This document shows, one piece after another, positions 51,002-63,927 of a stretch of 64,000 bases of DNA. The stretch comes from Xylophilus sp042867185 (lineage in GTDB: Bacteria > Pseudomonadota > Gammaproteobacteria > Burkholderiales > Burkholderiaceae_C): contig JBHZQV010000017.1 in the NCBI GenBank assembly GCA_042867185.1, forward strand, positions 32,347 through 96,346. Direction: 5' to 3'. The notes under the pieces are model-generated. The model was not told where the DNA came from. It searched no databases and saw only the letters and a list, made by a program, of their open reading frames with translations. A program made the position numbers and the translations under genes. Positions within the stretch are counted from its first letter, which is position 1, and each line of letters starts with the position of its first letter.

Positions 51002-54000
51002 GCCGGGTGTCCTTCCGCGGTCGTGCCTTCGGCCTTGCGGCGGCGTTCGCCGAAGAAGCCGCGGATGAGTACGAAGAACACCGGCACGAAGAAGATGCCC
51101 AGCACCGTGGCGCTGACCATGCCGCCGAACACCGCGGTGCCGATCGCCTGGCGGCCGCCGGCGCCGGCGCCGGTGCCGATCACCAGCGGCAGCACCCCGA
51201 AGCCGAAGGCCAGCGAGGTCATCAGGATCGGCCGCAGCCGCAGGCGCACCGCCTCCAGCGTGGCGTCGAACAGGTCCTTGCCCTGCTCCTGCAGCTGCTT
51301 GGCGAACTCGACGATCAGGATCGCGTTCTTGCACGACAGGCCGACGGTGGTGAGCAGCCCCACCTGGAAGTACACATCGTTCGACATGCCGCGCACGCCG
51401 GTGAACAGCACCGCGCCGATGATGCCCAGCGGTACCACCAGGATCACCGAGAACGGCACCGACCAGCTCTCGTACAGCGCGGCCAGGCACAGGAACACGA
51501 ACAGGATCGAGACGGCGTAGAGCAGCGGCGCCTGCGCGCCCGAGCGGCGCTCCTCGAAAGAGGCGCCGGTCCATTCGTGGGCGATGCCCTGCGGCATGTC
51601 GGCCATGATCCGCTCGACCTTCTCCATCGCCGCGCCCGAACTGACGCCGGTCACCGCGCTGCCCACCATCTCGAAGGACGGCCGGCCGTTGTAGCGCTGC
51701 AGCTGCGGCGAGCCGTAGCTCCACTGCTGGCTGGAGAAGGACGAGAACGGCACCATCTGCCCGCCGGTATTGCGCACCGTCCAGCGGCCGATGTCGTCGG
51801 GCAGCATCCGGAAGGGCGCGTCGCCCTGCATGTAGACCCGCTTGACCCGGCCCCGGTCGATGAAGTCGTTGACGTAGGTGCCGCCCAGCGCGGTCGAGAG
51901 GGTGCTGTTGATGTCGGCGGTGGCCAGGCCCAGCGCACCGGCGCGGCGGTCGTCGATGTCGACCGCGAACTGCGCCGCATCCTCCAGGTTGTTGGAGCGC
52001 ACGCCGGTCAGCTCGGCGTCCTTGCGGGTCTCGGCGATGAAGCGGTCGCGCGCCTTCACCAGCGCATCGTGGCCCAGAGCGCCGGTGTCCTCGATGTGGA
52101 AGTTGAAGCCGGCGTTGGCACCCAGCCCGCGCACCGCCGGCGGCAGCAGCACCAGCACCCGCGCGTCGCGGATCTTGGCCAGCGCCGCGTTGGCCCGCTT
52201 GGCGATCGCGTCGGCCGTCTGGTCGGGGCCGGGGCGCTCTTCCCAGGGCTTCAGCTTGATGAAGGCCCGGCCCGATCCCTGGTCGCCGCCGGTACCGGTG
52301 GAGACGTTGTAGGTGATCACTTCGGGCTGCTGGCGGATGTAGTCCTCGAACTGCGCCACCACCTGCTGGATGCGCACGTCGGTCGCGCCGGGCGGCAGCC
52401 GGATGTCGGCGGTCAGGATGCCCTGGTCCTCCACCGGCAGGAACGAGGTGGGCAGCCGCATGAACAGCACCGCCATGCCGCCGGCCAGCAGCAGGTAGAC
52501 CAGCATCGTGCGCTTGCCGCGCCGGGCGATATAGCCCACGGTGCGCTCGGTGCCGTGCGCGGTGCGGTCGAAGCCGCGGTTGAACCACAGGAAGAAGCGG
52601 TCGATCCAGCCCAGCGGGCCGCGGCGCACCGTGCGGTGGCCGGCCTCGTCGTGCGGCTGGTGCTTGAGCATCGTCACGCAGAGCGCCGGCGTGAGGGTGA
52701 GCGCCACCAGCACCGACAGCGCCATCGCCGAGACGATGGTGATCGAGAACTGCCGGTAGATGATGCCGGTGGAGCCGCCGAAGAAGGCCATCGGGATGAA
52801 CACCGCCGACAGCACCATCGCGATGCCGACCAGCGCCGGCGTGATCTCGTCCATCGACTTGCGGGTGGCCTCCTTCGGGCTCAGGCCCTCCTCGGTCATC
52901 ACCCGCTCGACGTTCTCGACCACTACGATCGCGTCGTCGACCAGCAGGCCGATGGCCAGCACCATGCCGAACATGGTGAGGGTGTTGATCGAGTAGCCCA
53001 GCACCGACAGCACGCCGAAGGTGCCCAGCAGCACCACCGGCACCGCGATCGCCGGGATCAGCGTGGCGCGCCAGTTCTGCAGGAACAGGTACATGATCAG
53101 CACGACCAGCAGCATCGCCTCGGCCAGCGCCTTCACCACCTCGTGGATCGAGGCCTGCACGAAGGGCGTGGTGTCGTAGTTGACGATCGCCTTCATCTGG
53201 TTTGGGAAGAACGGCTCCAGCTCCTTGACCCGGGCCACCACCGCCTCGGACACCTTCAGCGCGTTGGCGCCGTTGGCCAGCACGATGCCCATGCCCGCAG
53301 AGGCGCTGCCGGCCAGGCGCGACTGGATCGTCAGGCTCTCGGCGCCCAGCTCGACCCGGGCCACGTCCTTCAGCAGCACCAGCGAGCCGTCGGCCGCGGC
53401 CCGCAGCACCACGTTCTCGAACTGCTCGGGCGTGTTGAGCTTGCTGCGGGCGGTGACGGTGGCGTTGAGCAGCTGCTGCGAGGTGGCCGGCAGCCCGCCC
53501 AGCTGGCCGGCCGACACCTGCGCGTTCTGCGCGTTGAGCGCGGCGCCCACGTCGGACGGGATCAGCGCGAATTTCTCCAGCTTGCGCGGGTCGAGCCAGA
53601 TGCGCATCGCGTAGCCCGAGCCCAGCACCTGCACCTCGGCCACGCCGTCGATCCGGCCGATCACGTCGACCAGGTTGCTCTGGATGTAGTCGCCCACGTC
53701 GGTCCGCGAGAGCTGCGGGTTCTCCGAGAACAGCGAGACGATCATCAGGAAATCGTTGCCCGCCTTGGTGACGGTGACGCCCTGGCTCTGCACCGACTGC
53801 GGCAGCCGCGGCATCGCCTGCTGCAGCTTGTTCTGCACCTGCATCTGCGCCACGTCGGGGTTGGTGCCGGCGTTGAAGGTGAGGGTGGTGCGCGACTGGC
53901 CCGACGAGCTGCTGGTGGCCGCCATGTAGATCAGGTTGTCGATGCCTTTGAGCTGCTGCTCGATCACCTGGGTGACCGAGTCCTCCACCGTCTTGGCCGA

Positions 54001-54156
54001 GGCGCCGGTGTAGTTGGCGGTGATCGACACCGAGGGCGGCGCGATGTTGGGGTACTGCTCCAGCGGCAGCGTGCGGATGGACATCGCGCCCGCCAGCATG
54101 ATGACGATGGCGATGACCCAGGCGAAGATGGGCCGGTCGATGAAAAAACGTGCCAT
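50998..54156 (-). CDS. RND multidrug efflux pump (HAE1, AcrB/MexB type)
   Basis: A 1052-residue proton-driven exporter of amphiphilic drugs. It begins MARFFIDRPIFAWVIAIVIM, the classical HAE1 start. The segment 4 proton-relay motif LAIGLLVDDAIVVVENVERV has the paired Asp residues; the matching lysine lies in a later segment (GLSCKNAILIVEFAK). Periplasmic porter loops are complete. It follows the adaptor gene by 59 bases and overlaps the channel gene by four. No TetR repressor adjoins the operon. Confidence 0.95.
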   Translation of the reverse strand: MARFFIDRPIFAWVIAIVIMLAGAMSIRTLPLEQYPNIAPPSVSITANYTGASAKTVEDSVTQVIEQQLKGIDNLIYMAATSSSSGQSRTTLTFNAGTNPDVAQMQVQNKLQQAMPRLPQSVQSQGVTVTKAGNDFLMIVSLFSENPQLSRTDVGDYIQSNLVDVIGRIDGVAEVQVLGSGYAMRIWLDPRKLEKFALIPSDVGAALNAQNAQVSAGQLGGLPATSQQLLNATVTARSKLNTPEQFENVVLRAAADGSLVLLKDVARVELGAESLTIQSRLAGSASAGMGIVLANGANALKVSEAVVARVKELEPFFPNQMKAIVNYDTTPFVQASIHEVVKALAEAMLLVVLIMYLFLQNWRATLIPAIAVPVVLLGTFGVLSVLGYSINTLTMFGMVLAIGLLVDDAIVVVENVERVMTEEGLSPKEATRKSMDEITPALVGIAMVLSAVFIPMAFFGGSTGIIYRQFSITIVSAMALSVLVALTLTPALCVTMLKHQPHDEAGHRTVRRGPLGWIDRFFLWFNRGFDRTAHGTERTVGYIARRGKRTMLVYLLLAGGMAVLFMRLPTSFLPVEDQGILTADIRLPPGATDVRIQQVVAQFEDYIRQQPEVITYNVSTGTGGDQGSGRAFIKLKPWEERPGPDQTADAIAKRANAALAKIRDARVLVLLPPAVRGLGANAGFNFHIEDTGALGHDALVKARDRFIAETRKDAELTGVRSNNLEDAAQFAVDIDDRRAGALGLATADINSTLSTALGGTYVNDFIDRGRVKRVYMQGDAPFRMLPDDIGRWTVRNTGGQMVPFSSFSSQQWSYGSPQLQRYNGRPSFEMVGSAVTGVSSGAAMEKVERIMADMPQGIAHEWTGASFEERRSGAQAPLLYAVSILFVFLCLAALYESWSVPFSVILVVPLGIIGAVLFTGVRGMSNDVYFQVGLLTTVGLSCKNAILIVEFAKQLQEQGKDLFDATLEAVRLRLRPILMTSLAFGFGVLPLVIGTGAGAGGRQAIGTAVFGGMVSATVLGIFFVPVFFVLIRGFFGERRRKAEGTTAEGHPA

Positions 54157-54215
54157 GGCGGTGCGTGCGTCCTGAAGGGCGTGCGGGCTGCGAGCGGGAT
54201 CGGCGCGGGGGCGCG

Positions 54216-55472
54216 TCAGCGCGCCGCGGCGGGGGCGGTGGCCGGCGCGGTGCCGGAGGCCCCGGCGGCGGCCGGCGCGGCGTCGGCGGGTGCGGTGCCG
54301 ACCGATGCCGGCGCCTCGGGCACGTCCACCGCCACCGGCTTGACCTTCTCGCCCACCCGGGCCCGCATCGAGCCCTCGACCAGCAGCCGGTCGCCCGCGT
54401 TCAGGCCCTTCTGCACGACCCAGCGGTTGCCCACCGCGCGGCCTACCGTGACCTGGCGGCGCACCACCTTGTCCTCGGCATCGACCACCAGGGCGGTGGC
54501 GCGGCCGACCGCGTCGCGCTGGATGCCCTGCTGGGGCGCCAGCAGCGCGTCCTCGTCCACCCCCTCCTCGACCACCGCCCGCACGTACATGCCGGGCAGC
54601 AGCAGGCCGTCGGGGTTGGGCACGGTGGCCCGCAGCGTGACCGCGCCGGTGGTGGCGTTGACGCTCAGCCCGGCGAACTGCAGCCGGCCCTCGCGGGCGT
54701 AGCGGCTGCCGTCCTCCAGGACCAGGCGGATGCGGGCCGCGTCGGCGCCGCTGCGGGTCAGCCGCCCGGCCGCGAAGTCGCGCTTCAGGCGCAGCACCTC
54801 GGCGCTGGACTGGGTCACGTCGACATAGAGCGGGTCGAGCTGCTGGATGGTCGCCAGCGCGGTCGTCTGGTTGGCGGTGACCAGCGCGCCCGGCGTGACG
54901 GCCGAGGTGCCGATGCGCCCCGAGATCGGCGCGGTGATGCGGGTGAAGCCCAGGTTGATCCGGGCCGTCTCGACCGACGCCTGGGCGGTGGCCACGTCGG
55001 CCTGCGCCTGGGCCAGGGCCGCCTGGCTCTGGTCGTTGAGCTGCTTGCTCACCGCGTCGATCCGCACCAGCTCGGCATTGCGCCCGGCCGTCACCTCGGC
55101 CGCCCCGGCCGTGGCCCGGTTGCGGGCCAGCGTGGCCTGGGCGCTGGCCTGCGCCGCCTGGTAGGTGGACGGGTCGAGCTGGTAGAGCACCTGCCCGGCC
55201 TTGACGGTCGCGCCTTCGGTGAACAGCCGCTTCTGCACGATGCCGCCCACCTGGGGCCGGATGTCGGCCGTCAGGAACGCGCTGGTGCGGCCGGGCAGCT
55301 CGGTGGTGAAGGCCTGGCGCTGCGTCTTCAAGACGTAGACGCCCACCTCGGCCGGCCCCGCCGGCGGAGGCGCATCGGTCTTGCGGGAACAGCCGGCCAG
55401 CGCCGCCAGGAGGATGAGCGCCAGCACAGGCTGGCACTGCACTGCGGGCAGCAGCGATCGGACGTTCTTCAT
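54216..55472 (-). CDS. RND efflux periplasmic adaptor (AcrA/MexA type lipoprotein)
   Basis: A 418-residue membrane-fusion lipoprotein. The lipobox LAALAGC puts lipidated Cys28 at the N-terminus. The order is lipoyl half (VGGIVQKRLFTEGATVKAGQ), alpha hairpin, second half (ITAPISGRIGTSAVTPGALV) and beta-barrel. The last 45 residues are Ala/Pro-rich and disordered. It is the first gene of the drug-efflux operon; the ATG at 55472 opens a proper signal peptide. Confidence 0.94.
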   Translation of the reverse strand: MKNVRSLLPAVQCQPVLALILLAALAGCSRKTDAPPPAGPAEVGVYVLKTQRQAFTTELPGRTSAFLTADIRPQVGGIVQKRLFTEGATVKAGQVLYQLDPSTYQAAQASAQATLARNRATAGAAEVTAGRNAELVRIDAVSKQLNDQSQAALAQAQADVATAQASVETARINLGFTRITAPISGRIGTSAVTPGALVTANQTTALATIQQLDPLYVDVTQSSAEVLRLKRDFAAGRLTRSGADAARIRLVLEDGSRYAREGRLQFAGLSVNATTGAVTLRATVPNPDGLLLPGMYVRAVVEEGVDEDALLAPQQGIQRDAVGRATALVVDAEDKVVRRQVTVGRAVGNRWVVQKGLNAGDRLLVEGSMRARVGEKVKPVAVDVPEAPASVGTAPADAAPAAAGASGTAPATAPAAAR

Positions 55473-55663
55473 GGATTCTGGATGTGGGGGGTCGGGCGAT
55501 GGTGGCGGCGCTGTGTTAACCGGCAATGAAGCGGCAACATCTGTTCACATTTTGCCCGGAGGAAGCGCGAGGCGGCGCGCGGCACCGCATTCGGGGCCGC
55601 CCACCGGCGAACGGTGCCGGTACGCCCGCTCCGGCCCCGGCGCTGGCGCTGGCGGCACCGCGC

Positions 55664-55858
55664 TCAGGCGGCCCGGTAGCCCGCGTTCTCGATCGCCAGG
55701 CGCAAGCTTTCGCGCGGATGCGCGCTCAGCACGTCGACATGCCCGGTCGGCAGGTCGACCGTCACCTGCGCCTCCGGATCGATCGCCTGGACCGCGTTCT
55801 GGACGGCCTGGGAACAGTGGGCGCAACTCATGCCCTGGACTTCGAATTGCTGGTGCAT
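55664..55858 (-). CDS. copZ: Copper chaperone-like heavy-metal-associated protein
   Basis: A 64-residue single HMA domain. The metal-binding motif GMSCAHC is at residues 9-15 (Cys12, Cys15) and the C-terminal strand reads LRLAIENAGYRAA. It would carry Cu(I), or possibly Zn(II), in the cytoplasm, probably to the P-type ATPase encoded at 57946. The 3' end of the gene is duplicated at 8656-8708. Confidence 0.92.
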   Translation of the reverse strand: MHQQFEVQGMSCAHCSQAVQNAVQAIDPEAQVTVDLPTGHVDVLSAHPRESLRLAIENAGYRAA

Positions 55859-55915
55859 GGAAACCTCGCGGAAAAATGGGGGACACGGGGCCGCACGCTC
55901 GCGCGGCCCGGACTC

Positions 55916-56248
55916 TCATTTTTTACGGTAACGGGTCACACTGTCGGCCACCATGGAATAGGCGCTGGCGCCCACCGCCGCGGCCAGCGGCAGGCCCGCG
56001 CCCGCCAGGATGCCGGCCCCGGTGACCAGCTCGACCGCGCGCAGCCCGGGGAAAGCCGCGAACAGCCCTGCATCGACGAAGCGGGCGCGGTCGGCCTGCC
56101 GGCACTGGAACCGGACGGTGGCATCGAGATCGGCATGCGCTACCGCGCTGGCGTTCCGGGCCGGCTGCGCCGCACCGGTCGTCGCGCCCAGGCCCAGCGC
56201 AGCGGATTCCAGCTGCACCTCGGTATTTTGAACTGCCCGCAGGCAGCT
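55916..56248 (-). pseudogene. Remnant of a ZrgA/DUF2796 zinc-related gene
   Basis: An open frame (GTG at 56218, about 100 residues) encodes HADLDATVRFQCRQADRARF and FVDAGLFAAFPGLRAVELV. This is the C-terminal pattern of DUF2796/ZrgA periplasmic zinc proteins (F.C, then LF.aFP). The signal peptide, the HEHG-type histidine motifs and the first half are missing, and the normal end is replaced by an unrelated hydrophobic tail. In many genomes this gene neighbours COG0523 GTPases, as here. It may still be translated as a stub. Confidence 0.55.
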
Positions 56249-56451
56249 TCAGCCCCGCTGCGCCTGTGCCTGCCCGAACCAGCCGATCACGCGCTGCCAG
56301 TGCGCATCGCCGTAGAGCCGGCGAAAGCGCACCGTCTCTTCGGACCGGGTGTCCTGCCACACGGCCAGGCGCTCGGCCACGAAGGCCTGCGTGAGCGGGA
56401 TGCCGCACTCGACCTCGATGCAGTGGCGCCACTGCGCGAAATCGGCCGGGA

Positions 56452-56455
<4 letters not shown>
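56249..56455 (-). CDS. Small conserved protein of the COG0523 neighbourhood
   Basis: A 68-residue soluble protein, FAQWRHCIEVECGIPLTQAF then FRRLYGDAHWQRVIGWFGQA. I recall similar short proteins beside COG0523 GTPases in betaproteobacteria, but no function is known to me. It starts inside the last codons of the GTPase gene (ATGA overlap), so the two are translationally coupled. Two cysteines (residues 12 and 17) could bind metal. Confidence 0.7.
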
Positions 56456-57681
<1,226 letters not shown>

Positions 57682-57684
57682 CGG

Positions 57685-57834
57685 TCAGCGCTTGTGGCGG
57701 TTCTTGGCGCCGCCCTGGCGCGCCTTGAACCGGGGGTTGGACGGGCAGATCACGTAGGTGCGGCCGCGCCGCGTGACCACCTGGCAGTCGCGGTGTCGCA
57801 GCTTGGCTTCCTTGAGGGACGACAGGACCTGCAT
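57685..57834 (-). CDS. rpmJ: 50S ribosomal protein L36, zinc-free type
   Basis: A 49-residue L36 of the YkgO (C-minus) type. RHRDCQVVTRRGRTYVICPS and NPRFKARQ match the family. Of the four zinc ligands of ordinary L36 (C, C, C, H) only Cys17 and Cys30 remain; the first Cys and the His are replaced. Such copies replace the zinc-binding L36 during zinc starvation. The start at 57834 is preceded by GGAGAAAG; a start four codons earlier is possible. It leads the operon with the GTPase. Confidence 0.93.
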   Translation of the reverse strand: MQVLSSLKEAKLRHRDCQVVTRRGRTYVICPSNPRFKARQGGAKNRHKR

Positions 57835-57870
57835 GGCTTTCTCCATGAAATGGCGAACCGCAAGCTTAAA

Positions 57871-57886
57871 TGATATTCGATTATCA
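57871..57886. promoter_or_regulatory. Fur/Zur-like box before L36-GTPase operon
   Basis: TGATA-TTCGAT-TATCA in an AT-rich patch between the divergent L36 and P-type ATPase genes. The GATA/TATC arms are the Fur-superfamily pattern. Because zinc-free L36 and COG0523 genes are classic Zur targets, Zur is the likeliest protein. It ends 37 bases upstream of the L36 ATG. Confidence 0.65.
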
Positions 57887-57945
57887 ATACAGGGCATGCG
57901 GTGCGGCCCTGGGCCCTGCTCCGTGGAAGGCCTTAGCCTTGCGGC

Positions 57946-60297
<2,352 letters not shown>

Positions 60298-60486
60298 GGA
60301 TTGCGTGGCGATTTCCACGAAATTGGATTTCAGCCCCGATCCAAATGGTCGAAAACACGGGATGGCTGGCAAACTCTTCACGCCTTTTACATATCCCCAC
60401 GCCTCTGCGGCGTCTTTGAAGATATTGCGGTCGATCGCACGAGCAGTCGGGCCGGGGGTACCAGCCGTTTCCAGGGAGTGTCGATC

Positions 60487-62154
60487 ATGGGTTTTCTTTC
60501 GCTGCGCCGGTACACCATCCGGTTTCGCATGTATGGCGCCATCGGCGTCGTGCTGGTCCTGCTGTGCCTGCTGGGCGGGGCCGGGGCCATCGGGATGCTG
60601 CGCATCCAGCAGATGGGCGAGACGACCATGGGGTCCGCGGCCCATGCGACCGAGCAGATGGCCGAGCTGCGCAGCGCGATGGCGGCGGTGCGGATCACCG
60701 AGAAGGAAATGATCATCCAGTACGAGCGTGCCGAGGCGGTGAAGGCCCAGCGTGCCAAGTGGATCGAGGCGCAGGACCGCGCCGAGAAGGTCGGCAAGGC
60801 TTTCATCGAAGGCCGCAGCGCCGAAGACGCCGCGCTGATGAACGGCCTGCTGCAGAAGCTGGGCGCCTACCGCCAGATGTTCACCGGCGTGGCCAACCAG
60901 CTGGAGAGCAGCGGCTACGAATCCGCCACCACCGCCAGCCGCATGAGCACCCGCGCGGTGGCCGAATACGACGCGGCCGAGAAGCAGCTCGCCGCCCTCG
61001 AAGCCGCCCAGCGCCAGCAGCTCGACAGTGCGCTGGCCGAGCAGCGCCAGGTGGCCCAGCAGACGCTGATGCTCTTCGCCGGCATCGTCGTCGTGATGGT
61101 GCTCACCGTGGTGCCGCTCACCGTGCTCAACATGCGCTCGATCTGCGGCCCGCTGGAAGTGGCCCGCCGCTCGGCCGAGGCGATCGCCGGCGGCGACCTG
61201 TCGCAGCGCATGGCCGTCGAGGGCAAGGACGAGCTGGCCGACCTGCAGCGCGCCCTGGCCGGCATGCAGCAGGGCCTGGGCGCGATGGTGGCGCAGGTGC
61301 GCGACTCCAGCGAGAACATCGCCACCGCCAGCCAGGAGATCGCCACCGGCAACCAGGACCTGTCGGGCCGGACCGAGCAGACCGCCGGCAACGTGCAGCA
61401 GACCGTCTCTTCCATCTCCGAACTGAGCGGCAACGTGCAGCAGACCGCGTCCTCCGCGCAGCTGGCCAACCAGCTGGCCTCGACCGCATCGACCGCCGCC
61501 ACCCGCGGCGGCAGCGTGGTGCAGCAAGCCGTCGCGAGCATGCAGGAGATCGCGTCCTCCAGCCGCAAGATCAACGACATCATCGGCCTGATCGATTCGA
61601 TCGCGTTCCAGACCAACATCCTGGCGCTGAACGCGGCGGTGGAAGCCGCCCGTGCCGGCGAACAGGGCCGCGGCTTCGCGGTGGTGGCGTCCGAAGTGCG
61701 GGGCCTGGCCCAGCGCTCGGCCGAGGCGGCCAGCGAGATCAAGGGCCTGATCAAGAACAGCGTGTCGGCGGTCGACGGCGGCGTGCGCCTGGTGGAAGAA
61801 GCCGGCTCGGCGATGAAGGAAATCGTCGGCAGCGTGCAGCGGGTGAGCGACGTCATCAGCGAGATCACCGCGGCCGCGGCCGAGCAGTCGGCCGGCATCG
61901 GCGAGGTGAGCCAGTCGGTCACCGACATCGACCACATGACGCAGCAGAACGCGGCCCTGGTGGAAGAGTCGGCCGCCGCCGCCGAATCCCTGCGCGAGCA
62001 GGCGGCGCGGCTCGCCGAGGTGGTGCGCCAGTTCCGCCTGGAAGACGGCGCGGTGCAGGCGATGCGTCTGCAGACCGCCGGCCAGGACCTGCGCCGCGGC
62101 ACCGGTGGCGCCCCCGCGGTGCCGATGGCGGGCCGGCCGCTGCTGGCGGCCTGA
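60487..62154 (+). CDS. Methyl-accepting chemotaxis protein (Tar-like)
   Basis: A 555-residue chemoreceptor. Membrane segments at about 13-35 and 191-212 bracket a 155-residue four-helix-bundle sensor (4HB_MCP). HAMP follows (213-265), then the signalling helices with tip IDSIAFQTNILALNAAVEAA near residue 375. There is no C-terminal pentapeptide. Ligand unknown. The ATG at 60487 has GGGAG ahead of it. A clear terminator ends the transcript. It stands alone after copA. Confidence 0.95.
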   Translation: MGFLSLRRYTIRFRMYGAIGVVLVLLCLLGGAGAIGMLRIQQMGETTMGSAAHATEQMAELRSAMAAVRITEKEMIIQYERAEAVKAQRAKWIEAQDRAEKVGKAFIEGRSAEDAALMNGLLQKLGAYRQMFTGVANQLESSGYESATTASRMSTRAVAEYDAAEKQLAALEAAQRQQLDSALAEQRQVAQQTLMLFAGIVVVMVLTVVPLTVLNMRSICGPLEVARRSAEAIAGGDLSQRMAVEGKDELADLQRALAGMQQGLGAMVAQVRDSSENIATASQEIATGNQDLSGRTEQTAGNVQQTVSSISELSGNVQQTASSAQLANQLASTASTAATRGGSVVQQAVASMQEIASSSRKINDIIGLIDSIAFQTNILALNAAVEAARAGEQGRGFAVVASEVRGLAQRSAEAASEIKGLIKNSVSAVDGGVRLVEEAGSAMKEIVGSVQRVSDVISEITAAAAEQSAGIGEVSQSVTDIDHMTQQNAALVEESAAAAESLREQAARLAEVVRQFRLEDGAVQAMRLQTAGQDLRRGTGGAPAVPMAGRPLLAA

Positions 62155-62198
62155 ACCCCGAAGCCGCACCCGGCGTGCGGCCCCGGGACGATGCGACG

Positions 62199-62222
62199 AG
62201 CGCCCTGCGGGGCGCTTTTTTT
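62199..62222 (+). terminator. Intrinsic terminator after the chemoreceptor gene
   Basis: AGCGCCC, loop TGCG, GGGCGCT and a run of seven T. It lies 44 bases beyond the stop codon. Confidence 0.9.
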
Positions 62223-62397
62223 ATGGCCGCGCCGAGCCTGGACTGCATGTCCTACTGGGCATATTCCCAGCCGTAGGAGACTTCCCACGGGGGTACCGGC
62301 CCCGGGCCGATAGAGCGGTGGTGCGCCGGCCACGAGAGTCGCCTTTCGTTGACGAATCCCGCACATCTGCGCCCCCGGGGCGCCCCCCGAGGTCCAC

Positions 62398-63927
62398 ATG
62401 CTTGCACTCTCCCATCCTATCGAAACCGCGTCCGCCGCGCATCCCGCCCTGCATACGAACGGCGCTGCGCCCTGGCAGGCCGGTGCGTGCCAGAACCCGG
62501 CCAACGACCCGGCCGCCCGCACCGACCGGGCCCACTACGAATCTCTTTGGAACCATCCGGACGACGCGCAGGCGCTGGCCGCGTCGCGTGCCTGGCTCGA
62601 TGCGCGCCTGGCCGATGCGTCGCGGGTCGAATGCGCCCTGCCCGACAGCATCGACGGCTTGGCCGCCTGGATGGAATCCAGCACCGCATCGGTCGGCGCC
62701 CGCTACCAGGAGTACCTGGCCGAGCGCAAGGCCGGCGCACCGCGCCGCTTCTTCCAGAACCGCGCGCACGCCCTCGCCTTCCTGCGCGGCGTGGCGCCCA
62801 CCAAGATGGTCGACGGCGCCTGGCTCTACGGCGTGCTGCGCCACTGGCAGAACCCGCGCTATGCCGACCTGGTGCGCACCTACATCGAAGAACTGGGCGA
62901 CGGCCGGGCCGACCGCAACCATGTGCTGCTGTTCCGCCAGCTGCTGGCCACCCACGGCCTGGAGCACTGGCAGGACTTGCCGGACGACCACTACACCCAG
63001 GGCGCGATCCAGCTCGCGCTGGCGGCCCATACCGACGCGCTGCTGCCCGAGGTGATCGGCTTCAACCTGGGCTACGAGCAGCTGCCGCTGCACCTGCCGA
63101 TCACGGCGTACGAGCTCAACGAGCTGGGCATCGACCCGTACTACTTCACGCTGCACGTCACCGTCGACAACGCCGACACCGGCCACGCCCTGCGCGCGGT
63201 GCAGGCGGTGCAGGCCGCGATGCCGCGGGTGGGCGACCCCGACGCCTTCTGGCAGCGGGTGCGCAACGGATTCCGGCTCAACGAACTGGGTGCCAGCACC
63301 AACAGCGTGATCGGCGGCTTCGACATCCAGGACGAAGTCGAGCGCATCTTCCAGCGCAAGAGCGTGGCCGGCCATGGCGCCCATTCGGATTACTGCCGGG
63401 TCGCGGGCCGCAGCGTGAACGACTGGCTGTCGGAGCCGTCGCGGATCCCGGGCTTCCTCCAGGCGCTGGAGCAGAGCGGCTGGATCGTGCGCAACGCACC
63501 GCCGCAAGAGAGCCGCTTCTGGCGCCTGCTCGACGGCGACCATGCCGAGATGTTCGGCGTGTTCAGCACCTACGAACTGCAGGTGATCCAGGACTGGCTG
63601 CGCGGCGATGCGAGTGCCGACGGCGCGGCGCTGGTGCCCCCATCGGCCGCGCCGGTGGCACCGGAAGGCGCCACCCCGCTGCGACGCCCCCGCAGCTTCC
63701 GCGCGCAGCAGCGGCTCGACAGCGCCCGCAATGCCAGCGCCGCCGCCGCACCGTCGCCCGAATCGATGCTGGATGTGGACGTGGACGCGCTGCAGGTCCA
63801 GATGGCCCAGGCGCCCGACAGCCAGGCCCTCGCCCGCCTGCTGGTGGCCGAGATGGCACCGTCGCGCCACTGGATGCCGGCCGGCCTGCTGGCGACCCAG
63901 CGCTTCGTCGCGCTGGCCCACGTCTAG
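62398..63927 (+). CDS. Haem-oxygenase-like iron-containing redox enzyme
   Basis: A 509-residue protein of the iron-containing redox enzyme (Haem_oxygenase_2, HDO) family. The core spans about residues 100-300. LGYEQLPLHLP supplies Glu227; FTLHVTVDNADTGHA supplies His253, Asp257 and His263. YIEELGDGRADRNHVLLF resembles the second ligand helix. These fit a di-iron site such as in UndA or CADD. The substrate is unknown. The C-terminal 200 residues have an extra domain and a Ala/Pro-rich linker. Its stop TAG lies in the target site of the IS481-type element, so the natural C-terminus might have been longer. Confidence 0.8.
   Translation: MLALSHPIETASAAHPALHTNGAAPWQAGACQNPANDPAARTDRAHYESLWNHPDDAQALAASRAWLDARLADASRVECALPDSIDGLAAWMESSTASVGARYQEYLAERKAGAPRRFFQNRAHALAFLRGVAPTKMVDGAWLYGVLRHWQNPRYADLVRTYIEELGDGRADRNHVLLFRQLLATHGLEHWQDLPDDHYTQGAIQLALAAHTDALLPEVIGFNLGYEQLPLHLPITAYELNELGIDPYYFTLHVTVDNADTGHALRAVQAVQAAMPRVGDPDAFWQRVRNGFRLNELGASTNSVIGGFDIQDEVERIFQRKSVAGHGAHSDYCRVAGRSVNDWLSEPSRIPGFLQALEQSGWIVRNAPPQESRFWRLLDGDHAEMFGVFSTYELQVIQDWLRGDASADGAALVPPSAAPVAPEGATPLRRPRSFRAQQRLDSARNASAAAAPSPESMLDVDVDALQVQMAQAPDSQALARLLVAEMAPSRHWMPAGLLATQRFVALAHV

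Noticed and set aside
50947..54702. A plus-strand open frame of about 1250 codons opposite the drug-efflux pump
   Set aside because: Antisense to conserved AcrB-type codons; composition is His/Arg/Gln/Gly-rich and no family motif is present.
55916..56218. The 100-codon frame considered as an intact small gene
   Set aside because: The conserved part matches only the C-terminal half of DUF2796, it lacks a signal peptide, and it has only a weak GTG start, so a remnant is more likely.
57887..57945. CueR-type operator ahead of copA
   Set aside because: No GC-rich dyad with 19-20 base spacing between -35 and -10 could be recognised.
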